DNA from: Flaccisagitta enflata
Lineage: Eukaryota; Chaetognatha; Sagittoidea; Aphragmophora
Assembly (NCBI GenBank): GCA_965153355.1
Contig: OZ231126.1
Location: 23,622,001 to 23,686,000 of the forward strand
Length of the DNA stretch: 64,000 bases
Reading direction: 5' to 3'
The notes beneath the pieces were generated by a model that was not told the DNA's origin, searched no databases, and was given only the letters and a program-made list of their open reading frames with translations. A program made the position numbers and the translations under genes. Shown here piece after piece: positions 11,443 to 22,381 of this stretch (the first letter of the stretch is position 1; every line of letters begins with the position of its first letter).

Positions 11443-11495
11443 AAAGCTTCAAAAATTACAGTCCCCAGTCGGGGACTGTAATTTTGAAGCTTTTT
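11443..11495. repeat. Near-perfect short hairpin
   Basis: AAAGCTTCAAAA-TTACAGTCCCC is followed after 4 bases by its reverse complement (GGGGACTGTAATTTTGAAGCTTT), with one unmatched A. Stem about 23 bp. It lies in the middle of RH1-like inverted sequence. Confidence 0.7.
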
Positions 11496-11499
11496 TGAC

Positions 11500-11730
11500 A
11501 TTTTGAGCCTCAACGTTGTTATAACGAAGGTTGTTACTCAGTCAAGAGCGTGTATGACTGTAAATGACTTAGAATGACTTAGAATGACTAAGAATGACTT
11601 CTACTGCCCTAAAATGACTAAAAACAACTTAAAGAAATAAAAAAAAAGTTTGACGGACAGACCGACCGACGGACAGACCGACCGACGGACAGACGGACAT
11701 AGCAGGTTGTAGAGTCGCGTGCGCGCGACT
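11500..11730 (-). repeat. RH1 copy, inverted, AAATGACTTA subtype
   Basis: Ends in GTAGAGTCGCGTGCGCGCGACTAAAA on the right. It is preceded by GACGGACAGACCGACC repeats and ATGACTTAGA units, the mirror image of the copies at 8127 and 9508. Confidence 0.65.
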
Positions 11731-12085
11731 AAAAAGTCGCAAAAGCGTCGGATGGTCAGCGGTGCACGATGTCCCACTTTGAGTTTTTTAAGTTAAACAG
11801 TTATGTCGACAATCGCCGAAAGGGCAAAATCGTCCTGGCCACTTTTCACCAAGTCTTTGTCTCCAGTCACTGTAATATCTTTTGGTTGTTAGATTAAATC
11901 ATGAGCAATTGTATGAGTGAAAGTCCTTTAAACAAATTAAATAGCACCCTCCGCAACAAATTTGTTTAGCACCCTACGCAACAAGCAGGTACGCTTATTT
12001 GCATGCCTTTTTGTGTTTTGGTTACACAAGTAACAAACATTTTCATTTGCCACTAAAACTGACCCTGTTACAGTTGAGCTTCACT

Positions 12086-12260
12086 AGAGCGCATGCCAAG
12101 GGACTGGGCCAAATTATGCCACACAGTGAAGCTGCCTTATTGCCAACATAGAAATATCTACAAAATCTTTCAAGGGACTGTATATTAGATGCCTTATAAG
12201 CGGGCATGCCTTAATAGCGGGTAAGCTCTGGCGGTGCTCCACTGTACTTACATTGCAATT
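12086..12260 (+). repeat. Dispersed repeat family R2, copy 2
   Basis: AGAGCGCATGCCAAGGGACT, AAGCTGCCTTATTGCCAACA and CAAGGGACTGTATATTAGATG match the blocks at 1309-1450 in the same order and spacing. Confidence 0.55.
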
Positions 12261-12339
12261 TTCTAATTCAAACCTGTCTTTGTCAAACTTGTTCATCTCC
12301 CCTCCAGTCTTTCAGTCACAAATTGTCGAACAGACTTTC

Positions 12340-13030
<691 letters not shown>

Positions 13031-13039
13031 CTGTGCGTC

Positions 13040-13675
13040 TGTCTGGATCTACGTTTGCGTGATTTAACATACGTCCTCGCATTTCTTATGAAGGCTTTTC
13101 CGTCTTTCGGTCTGTCTGTCGTTATCTGTTTCGTTGTATCCCTCTCCTCCCCTTCGAAAGGCCTTCTTTGCTTCTCTTTGTCTCTCTTATTTTGTGTGAC
13201 GCTTAATTTCGAGGACAGAGACTTAAACGGAGGACCACCACTTAATTCAGGGGTCATCTCAAAGGGCATTTAGAGGTCAGATCGGGGTCAAAGTCATAAA
13301 ATTCTCGCTTTCCTTTTTTTCCTTTTCCAGGATAGGTTGAGGTCTTTCATGACGCTGAGATCGCCAAGTTGTCGGAGTCAAAGAATTTTTGTGATTCATT
13401 GTTTTGCACATTGCAGGCTTCCTTATTTCCTGTGCATAATAAGTGCCCGGACGCTTTTGAAATTGAAATGAAACATTGCTTTTTTCAACCTGTAATTAGC
13501 ACCCCTCATTCACTCATAAGTCATATATACACAATACTGTATAAAACGTACTTTAGTTGACCACTTTTTTTCGTGGTTCAGTGCAGTTGAACAAGCAGTT
13601 GAACACGCAGTTGAACACTAAAATAGATAGTATTTTGTATTTAGTATAGATAGTATTTTGTAGCATTGCATGCTT
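13040..13675. other. Intergenic DNA without recognised features
   Basis: No supported gene is seen. A short direct repeat AGTTGAACA(C/A)GCAGTTGAACA lies near 13586-13616, and TAGATAGTATTTTGTA is duplicated at about 13625-13662. Confidence 0.5.
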
Positions 13676-13681
13676 GTCCTA

Positions 13682-14205
13682 CAGTATGATTCATCTCGTT
13701 TGCAGCATTTGATGAGGATAATCAAATTCCGAAAAATGTTTCTGAAAGATGAATGTTTTGCAATTTCTTATGAACAATTTTTAATGATTTTTGACAAAAA
13801 TCTGATGCTATTGGCATTTAAAGAGCTTCAAGTTAATTTTTGCAAAAAAACGCATGTTTTCCCACTTTTTTCTCAAAAAATAATGCAAAAAGGCCATTTT
13901 TCTCTCTTTGTTTCCAAAAATTGTATTAAACATCTGTAATCTTGAGCCAATATGATGTCAATGACTCAAATGTTCAGAAATGAGACAATGCTAAAAAAGA
14001 TCAGTTTAGCTGAGAGCACGACAAAATGGTATGTTTTGAATACCAAAATTTTTAGTATGTATGTGACAAAAGGGTCATCTTTGAAATTATTCATAAGAAA
14101 TTGCAAGGCATTCATCTTTCAGAGACTTTTTTCAGAATTTGATTATCTTTATTACTATAGGAGTTATGTCCTCATCAAATGTTGCAAACGAGATGAATCA
14201 TACTG
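13682..14205. mobile_element. Palindromic MITE with TA target duplication
   Basis: The 23-bp terminal inverted repeat starting CAGTATGATTCATCTCGTTT is perfect at both ends. TA flanks both sides (13680-13681 and 14206-14207). The arms pair imperfectly over most of the 524 bp, for example ATTTCTTATGAA near 13760 with TTCATAAGAAAT near 14090. Apparent short ORFs inside belong to the palindrome. TA duplication with CAGT termini points to the Tc1/mariner (IS630) group. Confidence 0.85.
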
Positions 14206-14261
14206 TACTATAAATTTCATAGGATTCTCAGAGTGACAGGATGGCCTGCCATGTAACCGGA

Positions 14262-14332
14262 GGACCTACGTGACGGAGCTGGATGACCTACGTGACGGAG
14301 CTGGATGACCTACGTCACGGAGCTGGATGGCT
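14262..14332. repeat. 22-bp tandem repeat, three copies
   Basis: GACCTACGTGACGGAGCTGG plus AT repeats three times, the last copy with one change (CGTCAC). The repeats contain CGTGAC/CGTCACG near-palindromes. Confidence 0.8.
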
Positions 14333-14570
14333 TTTATCACGTGACTGGATGGCACCAAACATTCCTACGTCAGAAGTTCCGTGAAAAACGACTTCTTATT
14401 CAGCGTTTTTTTGCTTCTCCTGTGTGACGTCGTTTGGTCGAAGCTCAATCCCTTTGGACAATAACAATGGAATTGGGAAGAGAGGTAGAAAGGCTGGGAA
14501 CAGGTACAACATTGTGCGGGTAGTCCAGTAAAGAATGACACAGTTCAGAGATGAGCATCAGTTAATGCAG

Positions 14571-14640
14571 TTGAGCGCATGGAAAGGGAAAGGACTACAT
14601 TATGCCCTCTAGTGAAGCTGCCCGATTGCAAACCAGAAAA
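14571..14640 (+). repeat. Dispersed repeat family R2, short copy
   Basis: GAGCGCATGGAAAGGGAAAGGACT...ATTATGCCCTCTAGTGAAGCTGCC matches the central part of the copies at 1309 and 12086. Confidence 0.4.
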
Positions 14641-14684
14641 AACAAGGCCGGATACACGGGCCAAGACGGTGCGCCGAGCGTTAT

Positions 14685-14850
14685 TAATTCATAGCTATCC
14701 CTAGCTCCATCAGACCTATCCCTAGCATTATCAGACCTATCCCGCCAGGCGTTATTAATCCATAGCTATCCCTAGCTCCATCAGACCTTTCCCTAGCTCT
14801 ATCAGACCATTCCTAGCTCTATAAGACCTATCCCGAGCTCTATCATAGTC
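14685..14850. repeat. About 22-bp tandem repeat (CCCTAGCTCTATCAGACCTA)
   Basis: Six or more imperfect units of TCCCTAGCTC(C/T)ATCAGACC, with a larger duplication of GTTATTAAT(T/C)CATAGCTATC at 14690 and 14752. Confidence 0.8.
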
Positions 14851-14869
14851 GGGGATCTTAGCGCCAAAA

Positions 14870-15900
14870 TCAAGGATGGCGTGCAAAAATTTTCAGCAAG
14901 CTCTAGAAATTTGCATACGGGACTATTTTTTCATGCTGAAGACAGCCAAACCATCCGTTTTTCAAAATTTTTTTAGCCCCCCTTCTAAAAATTGCTTTTT
15001 AGGCCATTTTTTCACTTCAAAACGTCATAATGGGTAAACCGTTCAGGTTGGCTCAACAAAATTTTACATGGTAAAATATGTGATATTTCTTTAGTTACAT
15101 ACCAAATTTCAGCTTAATCGGTTGAGTAGAAGCGGCGTTATTGAATTTTAAAGTCTAGGTACCTTTTTTCAAAAAAATGCCAAAATTTTGAAAAGGGCTT
15201 TCCCTAGGCTAAATGGTTCAACTTCATGCCACAAGATTTTGCATGGTCAAATGTATGATAAAAACCGACTTGCATGTCAAATCTTAGCCTCTCAGCTCTT
15301 ATAGAAGCGGAGATATGAATGTTCAAAGTTAAGCATATTTTTTTGAGAAAAAATCAAAAACTACAAAAAAATGATTTTTTCTCCTCAACGACAAATGCCA
15401 CCAACTTGAAATTTTACATGATGAATAATATGATATTTTTTGAGTTGTCCACAAAATTTGAGCCTTAAAACTCAAATAGAAGCGGAGATATTGTCATTTA
15501 AAGTCTAGGTACCCATTGTTCCAAAAAATGCAAAATTTTGAAAAGGGCTATGCCTAGGCCAAACGATTTGGCCGATTGCCACAAAATTTGACGTGGTGAT
15601 AAGCATTATTAATACCTAATTCCATGTCAAATCTGAGCTTTTAAACCCTTATCAAAACAAAGTTATGAATTTTTAAAGATTTACCATTACCTTTGGAAAA
15701 AAAACAACAAAAATAGAAAAAGTACCATTACTTCTGAACCATAGTAGCCACGGAGATGAAATTTGACATGATGAATTGTGTGATATTTTTGACTCTACAT
15801 GCCAGCTATCTAGCTCACACTGAGGCCGATATTTAGGCTCTCATAGTCTAAACCCTCCATAAAAATGGCTTAAAATGACTATTTTTTCAACTTTTTGGCC
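14870..15900. repeat. Ancient 350-bp higher-order tandem repeat
   Basis: AAAGTCTAGGTACC followed by CAAAATTTTGAAAAGGGCT and CCTAGGC occurs at about 15151 and 15501, a period of 350 bp. Half-period similarity (AAATTTTACATG..TGATA, AGAAGCGGAGATAT) suggests two diverged units of about 175 bp alternating. No ORF spans it. Confidence 0.6.
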
Positions 15901-15904
15901 TAAA

Positions 15905-16690
15905 AACCCATTTTCAGTTCATCCACTGGTCCTTAATTGGGGATTTTCCTCTGACTGGATCTAATCTATCGCTAACCTAAGAAAATTTGATGATTGGAGA
16001 TCTAGAAAGGCTGATATGAAGCCTAACAGAGCAAAAATTTTGTCTGGAAGGCCTGATTTTGGACTGAGTAGACTGATTTAAGGTGTAAGGACATGGGCAA
16101 CAGTCCAAAAGGGCTGATGCCCTGTAGGACACAGGAGTGAATTTCCTTATATATATCCTTTGGTTTGTCTTTATGTCCATCCATCTGTATAGCTGTCTGT
16201 ACGTCCTCACTCGGCTTCTCAGGCCCTAATCTAGTGTTTTTAGTTGAATAAATGCAACGCTCGAACTTGCTGTGTCAGTCTGTCAGTCTATTGGTCAGTC
16301 AGTTGGTGACCAAATCAAAATACAGGTTCTTTGGTCATATTTAGGCATTTAAAGGTGATTATAGGTATTCAAAAGGGGAGTAAAGGTCATTAGGTTATTT
16401 GAGGTAATTCTAGGTCATTATAGATAATCATGTAATCATAGGTTATTATGGGTAATTCTTACTACGTAGTAATTAAAAGGTATTTATAGGTATTGAACAG
16501 GAAGATGCAGGTAATAAGTAATTGTAGGAAAATATAGCCACTTTTTATTACCTTTATTATCTTTATTGCCCTAGATACCATGGAACTAAGGTTTGTTGAC
16601 CTTGTTTGACGGAAATCAGGTCTAAGAAACCTGAATCATCCCTCTAAGACCCTAAATCACCCCTCTACATCTACCTGGTAATACCTACAA
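15905..16690. other. Intergenic DNA, GGTCATTATAGGTAATC-rich
   Basis: After a TCAGTCTGTCAGTCTATTGG stretch at 16270, degenerate units of (TTA)GGTCAT/GGTAAT run from about 16330 to 16530. They resemble the internal part of the AAGTCATTTT RH1 subtype. No gene is seen. Confidence 0.4.
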
Positions 16691-16697
16691 TAACGTA

Positions 16698-17873
16698 CAG
16701 TACCTTCCGAGCAAACCCGACTAAAACTGGAGGATTAATTTTTGTTACTTTGATTTCATTTCCCAAACTTCATTTTTTATATCTAACTTAATTAAAAGAT
16801 ACTTAATTCCTTTTACATACTTAGCTGTCAAAAAGAATAGCTTGTGAAATCAAAGTGCATGAAGACATCAATATGGAGTCTTCTAATCCAGACCATTGAA
16901 TTCAGCAGAGAATTTTTCCTATTTTAAAGTACAAGAACAGCTCAATCAGACAATCATTTCAGATTTTACAGCAATTTTAAGTTTTTAAGGACAATTGTCT
17001 AAAAATAGGCCAATTGCTAAAGAATTTTAAATGGCCATAGAACCTAAAATAATTGTCTGATTTAGCTGTTTTTGTAGTCTAGGATAGGTAAAATTATCTG
17101 CTAAATCCAATGGTCTGGGTTAGAACACTCCATATTGATGTCTTCATGCACTTTGATTTCACGAGCTACTATTTCTGACAGCTAAATATGTTCAAGGAAT
17201 TAGGTACAGTAGATCTCGTCAAGACTTGAGATGACGGGGGGTAGTATTGTAGGAAAACAAATGAAGCCAGGGGACTGATATTTCAAACATAAACTAATAG
17301 CGGGATGCTTTATTGCCCATGATAGCTGGTTGCTATGGAAACACATTTCCATGTATTCTCGCTAAAGTATCAATATTTTGAGAGATCTTTTTAGGGAACA
17401 TTGTTTAAAATAAAGTTTGCTACAACTTTCCCACAGTATGTTCTGTAAGAATGTCGCTGGTTTAGCGGTTGCTAGGGGTTGTCACACATGGATACGCTCC
17501 CTAGCAACGGCCAAACAAGCGACATTCATACAGAACATACTGTGGGAAAGTTGTAGCAAATTTCATTTTAAGCAATGTTCCCTAAAAAAATCTCTCAAAA
17601 TATTGATACTTTAGCGAGAATACATGGAAATGTGTTTCCATGGCAACCAGCTATCATGGGGAATTAATCATCCTTTGATTAGTCTATGATCCAAATATCG
17701 CTCTCCTGCCTTCATTCGTTTTTCCACAATGCTTGCCCCCGTTATCTCAAGTCTAGACAAGATCTACTGTATCTTTTAATTAGGTTAGATACAAAAAATG
17801 AAGTGTGGAAAATGAAATTAAAGTAACAAAAATTAATCCTCCAGTTTTAGCCGGTTTTGCTCAGAAGGTACTG
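16698..17873. mobile_element. Palindromic TA-flanked MITE (outer, older), split by a second MITE
   Basis: Left end CAGTACCTTCCGAGCAAACC, right end the complement of CAGTACCTTCTGAGCAAAAC. TA lies on both sides (16696-16697 and 17874-17875). The arms pair along nearly their full length, for example CTTCATGCACTTTGATTTCA. The right arm is interrupted at 17207-17769; without that insert the element is about 611 bp. Confidence 0.85.
17207..17769. mobile_element. Palindromic TA-flanked MITE (inner, younger), nested insertion
   Basis: Ends CAGTAGATCT(C/T)GTC(A/T)AGACT are inverted, and TA is duplicated at 17205-17206 and 17770-17771. Removing the insert restores continuity of the outer element's right arm (GGAATTAGGTA joined to TCTTTTAATTAGG). 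The arms include a nearly perfect inverted repeat around TTGCTACAACTTTCCCACAG and TAGCTGGTTGC. Confidence 0.88.
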
Positions 17874-17929
17874 TATAAATAAGTATGATTACCAGACTGG
17901 ATTACCTATGAGTACCTTTACATACTCAT

Positions 17930-17994
17930 ATTCCGTTTTCCATTGATCATCCAAACATGCTTAACTAAAGTAATGGAGACCCATATGACCCTTC
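17930..17994 (+). pseudogene. Fragment of the XPG-like/CXC gene
   Basis: TTCCGTTTTCCATTGATCAT and the following 40 bases match 20181-20243 of the gene downstream at roughly 90 per cent by eye, including AACATGCTTAAC and ATGACCCTT. Only about 64 bp is recognisable. It lies 2.2 kb upstream in the same orientation, so it is a relic of a second copy or a local duplication. Confidence 0.7.
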
Positions 17995-17999
17995 GCTAA

Positions 18000-18620
18000 C
18001 AGTTGGACAGAGATGGAAAAACCCAAATCTCAGCTTTCAGGTTCAAAACTCAGCCTCCAGGTACCTATCTCAGCTTAAGGCTCAAATCTGAGCTTGAAGC
18101 TTAAAGCTTTGGAGCCACTGCCCCTCTTACTACCACACATTCACAAACACTCATGTAGGGGCCAAAGATACTGCTGACCATCTAATACTTTTGCAACTAT
18201 TCAAGAATTGCACTCCTCCTTCCACTCCCATGCTGAAACTACCACTCTCACCCACTTCTTTTTCTTCACTTATTTTTCTTCATTTCTGGTTGAAAGAGGC
18301 AAGGGGTAATTAAAGTCAAAAACAAAGTTTCTTTATGGCTTTTGAAACATAGTTTTTTTTCAGATATTCAAGATGCTCACTTTGGCCATCCTCATTGGGC
18401 AGTGGCCCTAAAGGGGCCTATGATTTCACATGAGGTAATTTGTTTTTCAATTTTTCCACTTCCCCTGGCCCAAGATTTGATTTGAAGGGCATCTTATCAA
18501 ACCTCTTTTCACTGCCTCCTGCCCAAATCAAACATCCAAGACTCCAATTAAAGCTGTTCACGCCTGATACTAATTCCCCATAGCCCCTAACTTGGTCTTC
18601 TGAACCACTAATCAAGCCTC
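18000..18620. other. Intergenic DNA without recognised features
   Basis: AGCTT(A/G)AGCTCAAATCTC-type short repeats lie around 18030-18110. No gene is supported. Confidence 0.5.
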
Positions 18621-18624
18621 CTAG

Positions 18625-18686
18625 TGCAGAGTCGACCTACCAACCAACACAGCAAGGTGTAGAGTCGCGTGTCAGTGACTAAAAAG
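18625..18686 (-). repeat. RH1 copy, truncated
   Basis: CCTACCAACCAACACAGCAA followed by GGTGTAGAGTCGCGTGTCAGTGACTAAAAA is the hairpin end of RH1. It abuts the start of the XPG-like/CXC coding sequence. Confidence 0.6.
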
Positions 18687-18715
18687 AAGCTAGATCAGAG
18701 ACATAGCAGTTCAAA

Positions 18716-21700
18716 GCGGATAAAGCAGTCATACCTCGCAATTTAAAAAAGGCCACATTTACACTCTCAGCAGTCGACAATATTGATCACAATACTAGTG
18801 GAAATCAATCCATGGACTCATTCCATGGTACATCCATCACCATGCACCAACAGCCAACAGAATCATCAATCAATCAAGAAGCCTTCCAGATGACCAACCA
18901 AGGCTACACAATTGAACTTCCAGAATCCTACAGTGTTATTGAGGATATTGAGGGCATAGTGGGGGCTAAAACTCGAGTGGCTGCCACTACAAAAGTAGTG
19001 AATTATCCAATCATTGACTTTGAAAAAGAATTGGGTAAAGAAAAGGAGTGGTCGAACCAGAGCAAAATTCTGCTCTCTCAATCATCATTGGCTGAGAATG
19101 ACATGATAAGCTATTCAGGTTATTTCTCTAAAAAACATGCCGCTGATAACGATGTCACGCCTGCAGTGACTGGAATTTTTCCTGTTTTCCATCAAAAAGC
19201 AGCCGAAAAACCCATGCTAAAGCACACCATGAAACAGGTATGTACTGCTGTTCAACATTTGAATGGCAATCAGATTCCCATCCTTGTTGGGGATCAACCC
19301 ATCTTTGCAATTCTGAAGACGATACAATGGGAGTACAGTCAGTACAATGAGCAAAAAACAGTGGTGCTACTGGGTGGTCTTCATACAGAGATGAATGTAT
19401 GGTCTGTTGTTGGTAAACTGATCGATGGTTCAGGAGTAATTGAATGTTTAGCTGAGGCAAATGTGACCACAAGTGGTCGTGCTCAAAGCATCATTAATGC
19501 ATCCCATCTCAAGCGGACAAGATATGTACATGAAATAGTACATGTGGTATTTCAAGATCTGAAGCATAAAGCGTACAGAGAGAGTTGATCAGATCTATCC
19601 ATTGATGAATGGACTTCAATCAGATGTGGTCAATCCCCAAATTTTTTCTTTTGGGATATGATCCTTCGTTTCCAAGCAAAAATTTTTGCTTTTGTTAGAG
19701 CTCACAGAGAGAGAAACTTTGACCTGTATGTAAGTTCCTTGGAGGAATTATGTCCCTATTTCTTTGCTCTGGACAGCCCAAATTACTCTCGCTGGGCCCC
19801 AGTTCATGTGCGTGATATGAAGTGTCTGCCTCAATCAGTTTTGGAGGAATTCAAAAAAGGGAATTTCACTGTGACAAAGAGTAATCACAAGTTTTCCTCC
19901 ATTGCAATTGATCAAGCACATGAGTAAAGCAACAAGCTTATAAAGGGTTCAGGGGGCCTTGTTGGATTGTTTCATAATCAGGAGTCTCTAATTCAAGGCC
20001 TCATTAATGCTCCAGAAATTGCAAGACTTTTGCAAGAATTTGGAAAAACTCTACCAAATTGGGGAGTAGAAGAGGACGATAGTGATGTTATGCTTGAGCA
20101 CCATGAAAGCTCGCCTAGTTTTCAGAAAAACTTTCATGCAAAAGCCAACAATTTGCTATCCAAAGTTTGTCTCCATGGAAATCCGTTTTCCATTGATCAT
20201 CCAAACATGCTTAACCTAAGCAATGGAGATGCATATGACCCTTTGATTGATGAAACTCATAGAAACCTAGAGAAAAAAGGGAAGGAACAGTACAAAACTT
20301 TTGTTGGTGAGGTCTTACAAAATGGCAGTAGATCTTTATATGATCCAATTACCAAAAACTCTTTTCCACTCATGAGCACACCATTGAAGCGTATGACCAC
20401 AGCTGGAAACAGAGTGAAAATCATCAAACTTAACAGTGAAATATTTTCAGAAGCAGCGGCAGTTCTTGAACACAGAACATTTCCTATTGAAAAAATCTTC
20501 AATTTTGAGCAGCACTTTTTCGCTCCAGCAATTTCTGACTTCGGTGAGTTGCATCTACCAAAAAACAAATCTGATCTGGTCTATACCATTGTTACTCCAT
20601 GTCATAATCCTCCTGCGGTAGGTGAGGCTGAATTTGATCCTACGTCAACTATTATACTGGATGGATTAAGACTTGTTACCCAATTTCATCCAAATCCTTC
20701 CATGACATTCATTGACTATGTCAATTACCTGAGCAAAAATGTCATCAGCCTTTTCTTTGTGTTCAGTCAAAGGGTGGACATAGTGTTTGAAACCTTTTTG
20801 GAAAAAAGTCTCAAGGCTTCTACACGTCAAAAAAGAGGCCATGGACCAAGGCGCAGTGTTTCCAAACTGACCAAATGCCCAAGCAACTGGGCCCAGTTTC
20901 TCAAGGACTCACTCTTCAAGGAAGAGTTGTATACATTTTTGGCGGAAGAACTGACTCCTCTTACCTATCCTGAAAGTAGACAATTGTATGCAACTTCTAA
21001 AGAGAACGTTTTATCCAATGGAAGTCTTCCTATGGAGGATTGTGACCATGAAGATGCAGATTCAAGAATGCTTTTACATGCGAAGCATGCCATATCTCAA
21101 GGAATGAACAAAGTAAGAATCCTAAGTAATGACACTGATGTAGTCATCATTGGTCTTGGTGTATATCACAGGCTGCGTGCAAGCTTCCATTTTGAAGACA
21201 TCATCATTGAGTTTGGTCTAAAAAAAGACCACAAGGCTATCAGCCTAAAATCTCTAGCGGAATCTCTTGGAGAACTTCGCTGTCAAGCTCTCCCTTTCTT
21301 TCATGCCCTGACAGGCTCAGACACCACATCTGCATTTAAGAGTATTGGTAAGAAGAAAGCATATGAAGCTCTGAAAGTATGTCCAAATGCAGAATCAACT
21401 TTTGGGTTCATTTTCAATAACCCTTTTCATAATTTCGCTCAGGATGATGCTAAGTTTGAAAGCATTCAAAGATTCACAATTCTGATGTACCACAAGACAT
21501 CAATGTTGACAAAGGTCAATGAGGCCCGTAAGCGTTTTTACTTCCAGCGGACTAAAAACATTGAAACTATTCCTCCAACAGAGGATGCACTGTTCTTGCA
21601 TACTTTGCGGGCAATTTATCAGGCTGGAGTCTGGAGTAAGTCATTAGAAATTTGACAAAACCTTCCATCACCTCAAGCTTTTGGCTGGAAGGATTCAGAT

Positions 21701-21883
21701 GAACCTAATTGGACCTGGGAACCAAAATGGATATCACAGTATGAGTCCTGCAAGGAAGCAAGAGAATTTGTAAAATGCTCCTGCAAATCTGAATCCTGCA
21801 CAAGATGCGAATGCAGGCTGGCATCACTCAAATGTACACTTTTGTGCACTTGCAATTGTGCAGACAGGGAGAGATATGAATAG
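18716..21883 (+). pseudogene. Mobile-type gene: XPG/FEN1-like nuclease motifs plus CXC domain, three in-frame stops
   Basis: One reading frame of about 1055 codons stays open from 18716 to TAG at 21881, interrupted only by TGA 19586, TAA 19925 and TGA 21653. Coding similarity begins before the first Met (18812): VDNIDHNTSG precedes it in frame. Motifs in order: ILVGDQPIFAILKTIQW, fitting the first acidic strand of a PIN/FEN fold; DQAHE just before the second stop; HEDADSRM, SNDTDVV and LTGSDTTSAFKSIGKKKAYE, which line up with the EAEA, EDMD and GSDYC..GIGPKRA landmarks of FEN1/XPG nucleases; then a C-terminal array beginning KCSCKSESC, spaced like a Tesmin/TSO1 CXC DNA-binding domain. From memory, similar uncharacterised proteins are multicopy in cnidarians and molluscs. 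Nuclease activity is inferred. No terminal repeats bounding an element were found. Confidence 0.7.
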
Positions 21884-21889
21884 GAAAAC

Positions 21890-22379
21890 CTGAAATTAGA
21901 ATTACAGGGGTGTGTGTGGTTGAGCAAAACCATATGAAAGTATTTTTCTTATATCTGCTATCTTAAAGTGCTAGGAAGTTTCTAACAAAAAAATTTGCAT
22001 GATCCAGTGACCGTTTACTTATTTTCATTAGATCTGATTGTCATATGAGAAGAAGAAAAATTTGTAACCTGGAAAAATAATTGGACAACTTCCTTTTCTC
22101 TCTCTCCTTTCATGACACTTCTAATTCAAAATGTTTTCAGAGGGAAGAGTCAACCATTTCTACATCTGAAACAAGTTTACACTTCTTTTTTGTAAAAACT
22201 ATCATTATGAAAATTGTTTATCAATTTGCGGTAATTACAAATGATAATTTCCTTCCCATCATTCAGCATTTAGCGATAGGAATGCTAGGGCAGTGCAGTC
22301 AGTTAACAAAGAAATATCACTTTTAGCTACAATTTCTCTGCTTTTTTAATATTTCGCTTTTTATCATTTTCTTTTCTTC
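21890..22379. other. 3' flank of the XPG-like gene
   Basis: AT-rich with no supported gene. No clear element terminus is visible between the coding end and the MITE at 22382. Confidence 0.5.
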
Positions 22380-22381
22380 TA

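Noticed and set aside
13670-14236. Two adjacent 90-codon ORFs as a small gene pair
   Set aside because: They fall inside the palindromic MITE at 13682-14205 and are near mirror images of each other.
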